The notes: generated from the sequence alone by a model not told the origin. Positions 50,201-61,862 are shown, counted from the first letter of the stretch. The stretch: DNA of 64,000 nt from Cryptomeria japonica (GCF_030272615.1 NC_081415.1:512891034-512955033); one strand, 5' to 3'. Numbers and translations: made by a program.

Positions 50201-50454
50201 AACGCAATGACTGCCTTATTGCTTTCATAAATATTGGCTTGCTATGCACATCTGAATCTCCCCAAGAACGACCGACCATGAGAGACGTAAGAAGGGCATT
50301 GGAGGTTCTAATCGGAGGTGCAACTTCAGCTCCAAATTTATCAAGAACCATATCAGATTTGGTGCTGAATGCCAGTGCTAATATTACGGAAGAGGGGGTT
50401 GCTGCAAGTGATAGCTCTACATTTGAGCTAGATACAAATACATCTACTATATAA
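47275..50454 (+). pseudogene. LRR receptor-like kinase, class XII (FLS2/EFR/Xa21 type)
   Basis: A plasma-membrane receptor kinase of the group that senses microbial patterns. ATG 47275 (MEYMLFSLML...) begins a signal peptide, followed by the LRR N-terminal cap (NHQSLLAFKSAI, then CNWTGIRC). About 22 leucine-rich repeats follow, with the class-typical break FLIALTNCS. Then come a membrane segment (about 49198-49265) and a kinase: GVGSFGSVFKG, VAIKVL, HCDLKPSNVLLD, ADFGISRL. The catalytic HCD makes it a non-RD kinase. A 99-bp phase-1 intron (49900-49998, GT-AG) splits GYIAP-EYG, as usual in this class. Two single-base shifts break it: a T missing at 48590-48593 and an extra A near 50058. It is either a young pseudogene or carries sequence errors. 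Confidence 0.9.
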
Positions 50455-52029
50455 ACCGGTCTTCAGGTACTTATTTCTGCAATATTGTAGTTTCATGATA
50501 GGAAACTATCCAGAGAGCCAGAATAAATGTATAATCAAACAGTAATTTTGTTTTATTAAAATGTTATAAAACCCAAAATTTCGTACCAAAATAGTTTATG
50601 GAAGTTATACACCCAGATTCTCTTCTCTTTATTTAGAGATTGACAAGACAAGAATCTTATTGTTGTTCAGTATACAAACTACAACACATGTTCTTTGAAG
50701 AAAACATCCAAAAGTCATTCTCTAAATTCTCTAACATTCAAAATTGTGCCTCTGCACAAATCTGCCATAAAGATGGTATTATCAAATCTTACATTGTTTA
50801 AATTAAATTTTATTCTGCAATTTAATAAATAAAAAAAAATGTTTAGCCAAATTAACAAGATATAATGTTTTGCATTTACATAGTGCTCACCCTTGAATCA
50901 ATGTTCTTTATATTCAGGTTGGCAATGTGACTGATGATGCTCACAGTTGGAGAATAATTTAAACAAAACAAGGCCAAGTCCTTGAATGGACTTGTTAATA
51001 TTGCAAAAGGCACTATTGCTGCTATGAGGGTGTTGTGCAAACTGAATATTTAGTGATGAATATTTAGTGATCTATGGTGTCATGTAGCAAATTCATTTCA
51101 GTTTGGCGATTCTTGTAGAGAATCGTATACCAGTAACGTCATTTTAGTTCAGCCTCTTTTCCATTCAATAGGCCATTTTCTCTAAATCATATTGGTAAAG
51201 AAGTATGTATGACAGTTGCAATAGTGAGCTTTGAGTTGAAAATGGGTATTCAGTCTCTAAAATGTAGTAAGATAGTATTAATTCTTATATATTATAAATA
51301 CATTACTTGATATATTTTAGAGGTTAGATAGTCATTTTCTTATAGTTTGTTCATCTGTAACTTCTTATGTTTGACTTCTTATGTTTGATTCCCTATTTTA
51401 ACATATTTTAACATATTTTCAACTTATGAATGTTTAAGCACTCATTAAAAAACATGTATAATACTCTCAAATAGTTTTTAGGAATTATTATTACTACAAA
51501 CATGCGCATGTACACACACTATGTTTTTTTATAGTAGTTTTTAAAGAAATGATTATTAGTTGCACACTCTATTTTTCTATAGTAGTTTTTTAAGAAATGA
51601 TTATCAGTTGGTTTAAAAATTTGCATAATTTTTTTTTTTGCTTCATGCTAATTGTTATTGCTCTATTAAATTATGCAATGAAATTTAATATACTCTCAAC
51701 CTTTAAGGTATTTTAGAGCCTAGAAAATTTGTAAAGGAAATCTTTTTACAAGAAAATTATGTAATGAAATATGAACAAATAATTTTTGATAAAAGAAAAT
51801 AATTTAGTAAGACATTTTAAACTTCAATTATCTATAAATGTTGCAAAAGAAAAAGTTTAAAAAAACTAAATAATAAAATATGCACAAATAATTTCAAAAA
51901 ATTTAAATGGCACACATCTTCACCATATTTGGGTGGCACACACCTCCAGGCCAATGTGTGCCACTCAGAAGCCCATTTCTATGAGTTGGTCCTTTTGTCA
52001 GATTGTAATAATATTTTAAATTAGTTATA
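50455..52029 (+). other. 3' flank of the receptor kinase gene, AT-rich
   Basis: An AATAAA at about 50522 could serve polyadenylation. A possible untranslated-region intron (CAG/GTACTT near 50467 to ATATTCAG/G near 50918) is conceivable but unproven. A direct tandem duplication of about 56 bp (CACACT...TATAGTAGTTTTTTAAGAAATG) lies at about 51515-51620. No gene was seen. Confidence 0.4.
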
Positions 52030-52199
52030 TTTTCATCTCACCTCACTTTTGTAGATGTCCCATCTCTATCTCATGACTATCCTAGAGTAACCTTGTAGGA
52101 GTCCTATAAGAGTACTGGAGGAACATGAAACCAATGCCATAGTATTTTGTCAGTAGAACATCATGGTTATTCTACATCAATGTTAGTGGAAGGTATGTT
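52030..52199 (+). repeat. Dispersed repeat R1, copy c, left piece
   Basis: Matches 44570-44900 without the SINE (CTAGAGTAACCTTGTAGGAG, then CTGGAGGAACATG, then AATGCCATAGTATTTT, then GGAAGGTATGTT). The match stops at 52199 and resumes at about 55563. Confidence 0.6.
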
Positions 52200-55100
52200 C
52201 TGATTGACTAAAGTGGAAGAGATCCTAAACCTTTAACATAACAAGGGTAAACTCACAAGAAGTGAGACCACCTGATCTAAATTATTTTTCTAATTTAGGG
52301 GACAATACCCACAGAAGAATTGGTGGTATTGTAAACACATAATACATCATGCGAAAGCTTCATTTCATTAAATATATATATATAAAATCCATACAATTTT
52401 CGGCAAACTTAGGAAAGAGATATATGCCCTTGAATCTATCCAATTTGGGCAAACTTGTGGTGGAGATATATGCCCAAGTCCACACAAGGTAGGCAAACTC
52501 ATGAAGGAGTTGTATGCCTATTGACTTTATCTGAGCTTAATCAGCTAAATCGATAGATGAGATGTATGTCACAGCTTGACAAACTCATCCTAAGAGTTCT
52601 ATGCTTGTAACTATGTCTATTGGATTCAAATTGAACTTATTTATAAGCTTTCAAAGAAGTTGAATAGCCACTACATTTATGTCTTCATTGGAAATCGAAC
52701 AGACAAACCAATATTGAAAGGTTATTACATTTATATGAGGATAAAAATTGATTAAAGATTAAAATATATCATTTAATTGAATACTCTGACTTATTTTTTA
52801 TCATTGCTCCTCTCTTGAAAGGCAATGAGCCCATTGCTTGATCATCTTCCAAAAAAATTTCTTACATGCAAATTGAAAGTGCTAGTCAGTATGTTGAGAT
52901 GAAAGGTTGAGACTGCATAGGCCTGCACAAAGAATAAAATGAGGTAGAAATGTTTTGGTGTGTTGGATGCCTTATCTTCTATCCATTATGAAGAGATTCT
53001 TTTTCCCTATGTTGTGGAGCTTACATTTAGACTTCCAACAAGAGACTACGCCCTATCACTTCTGCTTCCACTGCACGTTGTGGCCACTTCCATCGATTAT
53101 CTCCATATAGAAGATGAAGTTTCATTGAATGAAATGTCTGAGAAGAACTAGTAGATCCATCATCACTGCAGTCACTCGTGCAGGCTCATGGAGAACCAAG
53201 AATGGTTTCTCATCGTCATTACAGAGGTGGTTTTGAATTCTACATTGACGAGATTGATGTTGATTTTTGAGGAGCTAGAACACCTTAAAGCACAAACTTC
53301 ATTTAGGTGTGAAATTTTACTTGTATATGCAACCAAAATGATCGAACCAAGCTCTGATACCACCGATCTAAATTATTTTGCTAATTCAGGGGACAATACC
53401 CAAAGCAGAATTGGTGGTATTGTAAACACACAATACGTCATGCAAAAGCTTCATTTCATACAATATATATATATATATATAATCCATACAATTTTGGGAA
53501 AACTTGTGAAAGAGCTATATGCCCTTGAATCTATCCAATTTGGGCAAACTCGTGGTGGAGATGTATGCCCGAGTCCATACAAGTTAGGCAAACTTGTGAA
53601 GGAGTTGTATGCATGTGGACTTCATGAGAGTTGAATCAGCTAACTCAACAGATGAGATGTATGTCATAGCTTGACAAAATCATCCTAAGAGTTGTATGCC
53701 TATAACTCTGCTTATTGGATTCGAATTGAGCTTATTTATAAGCTTTCAAAGAACTTGGACAACCATTACATTTATGTCCTCATGGGACATAAAAGAGACA
53801 AACCAATATTGAAAGGTTACTACATTTATATGAGGACAAAAATTGATTGAAGATTAAAATATTTCATTTAATTGAATGCTCTGACTTATTTTTTTTTACC
53901 ATCGATACCAAGAAAGAGGAACCTATTTTTTGAAAGAGAAGCTTTTGACAAGAGAACCCAACCAAAGCACCAAAAAAGAGAAAACACTTTTCTGAAGGAG
54001 ACATATTGACTAGAGCCTCAATCTGATGGGAACATGGGTCTTGACCCAAAAAAGCTTCACATAATTATAATAGAGGGGCTATGGAAGGAACCCCACACCA
54101 TAAACCAAACAAAAACCCTTGCACTAGAAAATAAAATTAGCCAAGGAGATAGAAAATTGATAGTGGGTTTTGAAAAGCTTCCCATAACCTTTTTCATGAA
54201 GGACCCCCTTGAATAGAGACACTCTCAGCCAAGGAAGGAGACCGCAAATATCTCAATAAAATAGCTAGTTTTGGAAGGCACTCAAAAACCTTGAGAGGAA
54301 AACAACTAGCTATCAATAATAGCAGAAACAAACTAAAGGGAAAATGGCAAGCTATCATCAATAGTTGAACCAAAATTAAAGGAAAATAACTAGCTAACAT
54401 TAGTAGTTGAAACAACAAGATCCACCTCCATAGGACATTTCGCATGAACTGAAAAACCACCACCAAATTAGGCACAAAGGAAAAAAATCCCTCACTGGTT
54501 AATTTCCCACAGGGTAACCAGTCCTCAGCACACATTCAAAGCCTACCCGCTTTCGCCAGTGAAGAAATTACTTGAAAAGAAAAGCCATTTTCCACAGGGA
54601 AAACCACATCAACCCATAGACTCCCAACATCCAAAGAAGGCACCAAATTCAAAGCCTACTCTCTCTAGAGAGATAAGACATGAGCGAACTCCTTGAACCA
54701 CACAACAACCACAATTCGAAAGAACTCAACCAATCCCAAACAACACAATCTCTATCTCAAAAGAAGACACACGAGTTGGAAAAATCATAGATATCCCCAC
54801 CAATGATGGAGAGGATGCCACAACCTTAGAAATAGAGCCAAAGACAAAGTCACCAAAGAAGAGGGAAAAGTCTTGAGCCAAAAAGAGGCCACCAAAAAAT
54901 CTATGTCACAAGTAGAACCCTCCACACCCTTGCACCAAGAAAAGAACCCATCACTAGCACCCAAACAAGGGGGAGGAACACCCAACATAGAACAATCACT
55001 AAAATAGGGCCTGAATGCAACTTGAAGCACAACTTGAAACCACCAAATGTAGAATAGGTAGCAGTCGTTAACAACAGAAGCACTAGGAAACAAAGAGAGT

Positions 55101-55562
55101 CTCCCTAACCACACACTAAGATCCTTGCAAGTAGCCACGACATGTCCATCAACCACAAGAAGAGGGTAAGCATGGGCCCAAGCCATTCTTGAAGTAAAAT
55201 GAATTAGGGACAACCCTAGATTCAAGGGATACACAATAAAAATAGGGGAAAAAAAAGGCCAAACAACAGAAACCACACGTTGTGCACCAACAACACTCAA
55301 CAAAAAATAAAAAGAGGCTCATGAGGGGCAAACACCAAGGCCCTAGAAAGGGAAAATAAGGTCTCATCTTGCCACATAGAAGCCCCAATCTAGAGCAAGG
55401 AGAGAGCTCTGGCCTCAAACCCAATACAAGCAACAGATCTAGCCGCTAGCAGCCCCCATCCATCATCTTCATTGTTCCCCTCCATCCCCCACGTTGTCCC
55501 TTGCAACTCCCTCACCTACCAAAACCCTAGCACTACTCCTCGCTCTCTCCAACATTTATGGA
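52200..55562 (-). mobile_element. Unclassified insertion in R1, carrying a nested TRIM
   Basis: Sequence that splits R1 copy c. The flanks TTAGTGGAAGGTATGTT (52183-52199) and TTAGTAGAAGGTATGTT (55563-55579) form a 17-bp direct repeat with one mismatch, like an old target duplication. Without the nested element the insert is about 1.7 kb. On the minus strand it starts near 55550, has an ATG at about 55482 (MEGNNEDDGWGLLAARSV...) with a stop after 31 codons, and holds an open stretch at 55303-54785 (172 residues, hydrophobic, unrecognised). Three imperfect 48-bp repeats lie at 54297-54415. It could be a LINE fragment, but no reverse transcriptase is visible. Confidence 0.4.
52273..53901 (-). 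mobile_element. TRIM-like mini LTR element
   Basis: Two direct repeats, 52273-52803 (531 bp) and 53364-53901 (538 bp), flank only 560 bp. On the minus strand the repeat starts TGATAAAA or TGGTAAAA and ends TTTAGATCA. Directly inside the right repeat is TGGTATCAGAGC (53362-53351, minus), an exact tRNA-Met primer site. Inside the left repeat a purine tract CAAGAGAGGAGCA (minus, about 52816-52804) fits a polypurine tract. The internal 560 bp encode no retroelement protein. Each LTR contains several copies of a roughly 47-bp subrepeat with GGCAAACTTGTGG and ATATATGCCC. No target duplication was recognised. Confidence 0.8.
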
Positions 55563-58200
55563 TTAGTAGAAGGTATGTTAGTGTCTCCTTTTATGTTTAA
55601 TTGTAGCAAATATATTTAGTATAGAACTAGCTTCCTCTTATTAAAGGAGTAAATAATAAGTTTTTAATACACCCAAAATTGTTGACAATTGTGAAAACAT
55701 CATAAGAACATAATTGACCCACAACAAAATAGAAACATAAAGCTAGTAAAATACAAGTACCAAATAGAATGAAATACAAATAGAGTGCATATTACGTTTT
55801 CCTAAGGTTGTCAACATCTCATAATCTAGATTAGAAGGATTTATTTGAATGGCACCAAATAGTATGAAATACAAATAGAACACATATTACATTTTTCTAA
55901 GGTTGTCAACATGTTTGTATTTAAAATAGAAGGATTTATTTTAATGTTCTTTATAATCTCTACTTGTTTCTTTCCATCCTCATCATTTTCCTTCTTGATG
56001 CTTCTTGTTCTGATGATAGCATCTAGCATTATATTGGACAAGAAAAGTGGCTCAAGAATGACATGCTAGTTGTAGATTCTTATACTAAAGTTAATTTTGA
56101 CAATTTCCTTAGCCATCTCTAATTTTAATTTAATCTTGTCAATTTCCTTATCTATCTACAATTCAAATATCATCGTATTTGGATGTTTTGAGGCTATAAC
56201 AATAATTCTATTAATGAATTAAATATAAAATTAGACAAAATTTTGATATTCTAATCTCTTACATGCAGATTTATTTGAAAATGAAATTATTTTGATTTTA
56301 ATTAAATTTTTATACTCGACCTAAAAGAATGAAAACATAAAAATGTCTTTAACTCTTTGTAATCTTTGACCCAACTGTTCAACCCAATTTCAATTAATTA
56401 GTTAAATATAAAATTAGATAAAATTTTGATACTCTAATCTCTTACGTGCAGATTTATTTGAAAATGAAATTATCTCGATTTTAATTAAATTTTTATAGTA
56501 GACTAAACGAATGAAAGCATAAAAAAAAATCTTCCTCTTTGTAATCTTTGGCCCAGCTGTTCGACCCAATTTCCACGCAGTGTTTTGTCAGAGTTTTTTT
56601 ACTTTTTGTAGTCTTTGGCCCAGCTGTTCAACCCAATTTCTACGATATTTTTTCGACCCTTTCTGCCCTACTATTCCACTCGATCAATTTATGTTGTGTA
56701 GGGCCTCATAAATGAAGGCTGCAAATATGTGAGCTACATTTCAACAAACTATTGTTTATTCTTATTCTCAAAAATCATTTCAGCTGATTAATATTCCATT
56801 ATTGGAAACGATATGATATTTTTCAAAGCCAACCAAAAGGAAGCAAAGAACAATCGTTACAGTTTCCAAAGTTTTTTATAAAATTAAGTTTTCCTAGTCT
56901 TTGGCTCAATTTCTACGACAACCTATCATTTCAACTGATGTAGAAAAGTTTGAGCAGAATTTGTTGAAGTTAGTGGATTTTAATTGAAATGAACACTGCC
57001 AATTAAAAACAGGTTTATATTTAGTTGACGAGGTAAGATTTCTATCTTCACTTTCGCCTTAATTAAGCAATTTTATTACGAACCCCGTATTGAATACTTC
57101 AATATTATTAAGAGTGACTTGAGACGAACCCCGTATTCAACACTTCAATATTTGTGATAACAACTAGACGAGTTTATTACCTTTAGACCACAAAAGGGTC
57201 ATATTTTGACTAAATTTTTGTGTCTAATCTTTGTGGGAGTACTTATTCAATAACTCTGGACCTGCTGTTATATGGTTTTTTTATATTTATGTTTGTTATC
57301 TCTACTTAAAATATTAAAATATTAGTATAAGACAAGTTTTCGTTTCTCTTATGCAAACTATCTTCTTTCTTGTATCTATTGTTTCACAAAGTTTATTTTA
57401 TTAGTGGTATTTAAGGGATGTTTATAATGAATTTTGATGATAATACATTTGATATTTTATATGAATAAAAGATAACTACAAACAATTTGTATCTTGATAT
57501 ATAAAAATGTATTTAAGAGTTGAAGTTTTACAAGATAGAATCAAGTATATTTCTCTTTTTTAAATGAATATTTTTTTGTGTAGTTATTTTGGTTACTCTT
57601 ATTTGACAAGATTGCTATAAAATTAGGTATTGTTTCTAATCCAATACTTTGAATTAATGTGAATAACACTTACAAGAATTAAAAATAGTGTTGATGCTTT
57701 TGATCTTGATGTTTAAGAATACATAGAGAGAACTTTAAATGTTTGTGAATTCATCTTCCCTCACTTATTCAAATAAGGACAAGTTAGTTTGTAGAAATCA
57801 AATGATTAAGATTTTTTTTTTTGGATAAAAGAAATTACAAGTCCAACCTACTAAGCAACCCATCCTCTACTCATACATTAAAAAATAAAATAAAAATGTA
57901 TGCAACATTAAATTTCTTGACTATAAATTTCCTTAAAATTAAGACAATATATGTTATTGATAGAGAATAGGAATTATCTACTATGATAGCTAAACCTAGT
58001 TTAATCTTTTAGTAGACTCTCTTAATTATTGTCATATTTGATCAAGGCCTTTACTAAATATTCCTCTAAGTTTTTAATAGCTCTATGTGTACAAGATAGC
58101 ATCTAGGCTCATTAATTGTTCTTTTCTTTTTATTAATCTTGTGTTTACCTTTGTGCCTTCATTGATTTGATACTTAATTCTAGAATTTGTAAATTTTTTG
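55563..58200 (+). repeat. Dispersed repeat R1, copy c, right piece
   Basis: Resumes the R1 match: 55573-55770 fits 44893-45060, 55970-56120 fits 24990-25130, and 57380-57790 fits 45610-46040. It contains local duplications: TTTTCTAAGGTTGTCAACAT twice (about 55799 and 55893), and a 140-bp segment repeated near 56200 and 56390. It is more diverged than copies a and b. Confidence 0.55.
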
Positions 58201-58379
58201 AAATTGGGGTCACAATAGAAATCATTAATTTTTTCATAAAAATCCTTGCGTAAGCATGCAATGAAGTGGAACTACAAATTAATGGTATTTTTATTGTATA
58301 GAAAAGCTAAGAATATTTATTTCAACACCCTTCTAGCATTTTTTTTTTTGTCATCTCCTTTTTCTCTTCTGAAGATCAT

Positions 58380-58680
58380 GAAGTTGTTTTTGTGATGGGA
58401 GATTGGAAAAGAGGTTATCACCCTCTTTCTCCACCCCTATACACCCTCCTTTAAGTCGTTAAATGAGTCTACGACTATCAATCTTATCTAGTTAAGGATG
58501 ACTTTCCTCCCCCTCCATTTTTGGTGCAAATTATCTTATGAGGCTATTGGCAATGAGCTAGGCCACTTCCCCAAGGTGGACCCCAAGACTAGAAATATTA
58601 CCCACACATCATATGCTCAAATCTTGGATGAGTCTTACACTTTATTGATATGATGTCTTAGATGAGTCTTTGGAGGACTC
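58380..58680 (+). pseudogene. Possible LINE ORF1 (DUF4283-like) fragment
   Basis: One plus-strand frame at about 58535-58640 reads YEAIGNELGHFPKVDPKT, then ITHTSYAQIL. This resembles the part of plant LINE ORF1 where the LG-F-KVD-T and A-I-L pattern occurs. Flanking sequence is frameshifted, and no ORF2 follows. The assignment rests on one motif. Confidence 0.4.
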
Positions 58681-60459
58681 ATCAGGTGTTAAAAAGATAG
58701 CCCCAATTATTGTAGTTTGAGGTGCAATTCATTTCCCCTTGTCCTTGTTGATAATACTATGGCTATAATTGATGCACATATTCCCAAACCAAAATTTGAA
58801 ATAACTACCCTGTAGACATAAAATGCATTAAATATGTTGATAAAAACACTTAATGGTCCACCTTTGTATTGATGAAAGGAGTGATGTCTTTATTTGTATT
58901 ATTGTTGTCCAATAAAAAGCAATTGACTAACAATAGCATTTTCCACAAACTCATCCAATTTTTTCCTAATAACATCACTCTATCTTTCAATAAGAAAACC
59001 TAACACATCTCCTTGTATAACTAACCTTAGGTTCCTCTCTTTTGGAAGAGACTCTAGTTACAAGAAAAACATCTTATTCAAAACTTTCGCATATAAAATT
59101 TGTTGCTAGAATCTCTTATAATCAACCCTTCTATTTATCAAACTTATTCCAATATTTGAAAAAGAAAACAAACACCAGGACCTCAATATTTGAATTCTCC
59201 AATATTATCAAGAATATTGCACAAACAAACTTCAATTTAAACATACACAAGTCACTGCTACATTCATTATCTCCTTCCGCATTACAGACCACTCCAACTA
59301 ATGGCAACCAAGCATCATTTTAAAAATAATTGTAGACCCTAGAAAATTTAATTACATGAAATCCTTAGGCCCTTTGAAATGTACACACACCTTGTGAAGA
59401 ACTTTAAAAACAATTGCTTTAATTGAATGCATTAGGTAATGTATGGTGACTGATAAATTTCCTTCTTGTACTCTTCCTATGTGAGTGGTGTTTGTGCATT
59501 TATGTGCTCCTTGAACAACCAACATTTCATCACTACAAAATGTGTGTCTAACATTTTTTCCACTTTCGTTTCACTCTGAATTATGCCTATTAGTCACTAT
59601 CGATTTTCATTCAAGATAACATAGGCTTTAAGCATCAATGTACATTACATACATTGCCTATTAGTGTCTCACATTCACTATGATCTTATAACTATTGTGT
59701 TTAGCAAATCTACATATCCCCTCAAGCTTCAACTAGCAATATGTCTACATGAAAGTTAATTTGTATAACTCTTTAAAGAGGAAGGAGGGTGATTGTCATC
59801 TTGGACATTCACTATCATCTCAAATTATAAAACATTTCAACTCACAATATACTTCAACTCGTTACAATATGCATTATGTCTAATAACTTCCATTACCACA
59901 AAAAATGATGTTTATATTTTTCAATTTTGATTAATTAAAATTATCGTCAAATTACTAAATATTGAGGTGTCATTTACACATTAAGTATAATTGCTAGTTA
60001 TTTACTATGCACTAAGGGCACACTCAAGGTCTCACATCAAGAAGTGATTGGAATAGAAAATTAACATGTGTGATTTAAAGGTAGATTTATCTTTTTCCCT
60101 TTCTTGAACTTTCAATGTGTGTGGTGAATATTCCTTTCAATGTAAATATATAAAACCAATTAGGAAGACTGACATCTTAAATAAAATATGACTGACCATG
60201 GAGAAGTCAATTTTTTGTTTTGTTGATGGAGGTCCAGACCTACGAGCATGAAGCCTGTGAGCCACCAGCCATGAAACTTCTTTGGCTAAGAGCCAAGGAC
60301 TGAGGGGTATCTATTCTTTTGAATCACCTCCTCATCCCTTATGATGTCGGAATCTTTGCATTAACCAAGCTTTGATTCCTGATGGACTCATTTGAAATCA
60401 TTCAACTTCACTAGTAAACCATAGACCCATTCACAATATACCAAGGTATTTCTATCATT
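58681..60459. other. AT-rich spacer
   Basis: No gene recognised. The open stretch at 59042-59323 (93 codons) has no known motif and ordinary AT-rich composition. Confidence 0.4.
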
Positions 60460-60725
60460 TTTTTAAACTAGCGATCAGGATTCAACGTGTAATATCGTTC
60501 ACTCGTTGCATTTTATGAGATGACATATCTTTGAGGCATTCTGTCAAAGAGTTCAGGTGTTGTGGTTTCACATTTTGCACACATGCATACAAGGGGACCC
60601 GCAACTTTGACTTTTGACACAAATCCTCCTTCCTTTATGCTTTTATGGATTTCCATACCATGCTTCGAAGCACCCATTTTGCTGAGCTGGCTGCGTGCTG
60701 GCAAATGTTGTGGTGGTCAATGAGA
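60460..60725 (-). pseudogene. PPR-protein gene fragment
   Basis: On the minus strand the frame reads MGASKHGMEIHKSIKEGGF, then VCMCAKC, then ELFDRMPQRYVIS. These are the classic PPR repeat phrases (normally HGKEIH, DMYAKCG, FDxMPxRDVxSWN). The tryptophan after IS is a TAA here, and upstream (about 60690-60720) FAS.QPA continues the previous repeat in another frame. PPR proteins bind organelle RNA. Only about two repeats remain and no start, so this is a relic. Confidence 0.75.
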
Positions 60726-60835
60726 AAATTAAAGAAAGGCTCCAGAAATATCTGGGAAAGTCTCCCCAAATATCAGGTCAGTGAGAGTATTGTAAATTTG
60801 ATGAACAGGAATCGCTATTGACGAAATACATCCAA

Positions 60836-61431
60836 ATGGGAAGGGATGAAATGGCAATGGTAGAGAGCAGCTGTGTAATTCAAGTTGGGTATGACCTGAC
60901 AGTTAAAGAAGAGGATATGCCCGATGTAAGCTCTGCTCGGATCTTCCGAGTGCCAAGGCTAACGCGAGACTCCAAAGACCGTTTGTACAGTCCACATCTT
61001 GTTTCCATCTGCCCTTTTCATTATGGGAAAAAGGAGCTGCAAGGTATGGAGAACTCCAAATCTGAGGCAGTTCGAAGGATGCAAAAGAGGATCCATAGGA
61101 GTAATCCACATGCTTCTATCAAGTCAATTGTTGAAGAACTCATACCTCTCAAGGACAACAAGATAAGGAAGTTATATGATGAACATATTCCCCTTACTTC
61201 TATAGAACTGGCATGGATGGTCACCACGGATGCATGTTTTATTTATGAATTTCTTGTTAATTATATTAAAGTCAGCAGGAATGCTCACCATTCATATGAA
61301 ACTCAAGTACCTCGATTTGAATATGTTGAGTGTTTTTATGAAGAAGACAGTGCATTTAAGTGGAAGTATGATACAATTTTCGATGTCGATCTTCAAAATC
61401 CCATGAGAGAAAGACTTATGACTAATATACT
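60836..61431 (+). pseudogene. DUF247 gene, cut by a copia insertion
   Basis: N-terminal part of a plant DUF247 protein, a membrane-associated family of mostly unknown function. The frame opens at ATG 60836 (MGRDEMAMVESS) and shows the family signatures ARIFRVPRL, YSPHLVSICPFHYGKKEL, MEN.K and TTDACFIYEFL. It runs 198 codons to MTNI, where a minus-strand copia LTR begins at 61432. The apparent end (VRVSSRS and stop at 61456) is translated LTR. Full DUF247 proteins are usually 400-500 residues with a C-terminal membrane helix, so the second half is either beyond the window or lost. The frame is intact up to the break, so the gene was probably good before the insertion. Confidence 0.8.
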
Positions 61432-61862
61432 TGTTAGGGTTTCAAGCAGATCTTAAGCAAAAATGAACTAACAATTATATGCAGATTTAAATACAAAAGA
61501 TAAAGAAATAAAACAAGACACAAATAACACAAAGATTTAACGTGGTTCACCCAAAATGGGTTACGTCCACCATACACAGTAGTCCAATCTTTCTTATTAT
61601 CTAGCAAAAATAGTACATCAACCTTACAATGCCTTAAGCATCCCAGCCGCTTATAACATGCATTTTTAGGGTAACAAACAAAGTCGGTCTTTTTAGGGTT
61701 TTATTACAAAGTCGGTTTTCATCAACGAAAAACGGCAAAAAAAAGTTTCTCGGGGGCTCCCGCCCCTGAACCCCTACCCAGGGCCCCGACCCGACCCTGG
61801 ACCCCGACGATGATACATGCTGAGTGTACAGTACTTTGCTGATCAGTTGCCACATTTCAACA
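61432..61862 (-). repeat. 3' LTR of minus-strand Ty1/copia element 3
   Basis: 431 bp. On the plus strand it starts TGTTAGGG and ends TTTCAACA; on its own strand it reads TGTTGAAA...CCCTAACA. It contains GGTGAACCACGTTAAA (minus) and a GC-rich block (61749-61808) that recur in the remnant at 18719-19456. It inserted inside the DUF247 reading frame; the left target flank would be ATACT (61427-61431). The other LTR is outside the window. Confidence 0.8.

Noticed and set aside
50467-50918. 3' untranslated intron of the receptor kinase gene
   Set aside because: Donor-like CAGGTACTT and acceptor-like ATATTCAGG exist, but in AT-rich DNA such pairs are common and nothing else supports it.
54785-55303. 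172-codon minus-strand stretch as a real membrane protein
   Set aside because: Hydrophobic because of T-rich sequence; no start context or family match. Kept only as part of the unclassified insertion.
59042-59323. 93-codon plus-strand stretch
   Set aside because: No motif, ordinary AT-rich composition, start at a non-ATG codon and no gene signals nearby.
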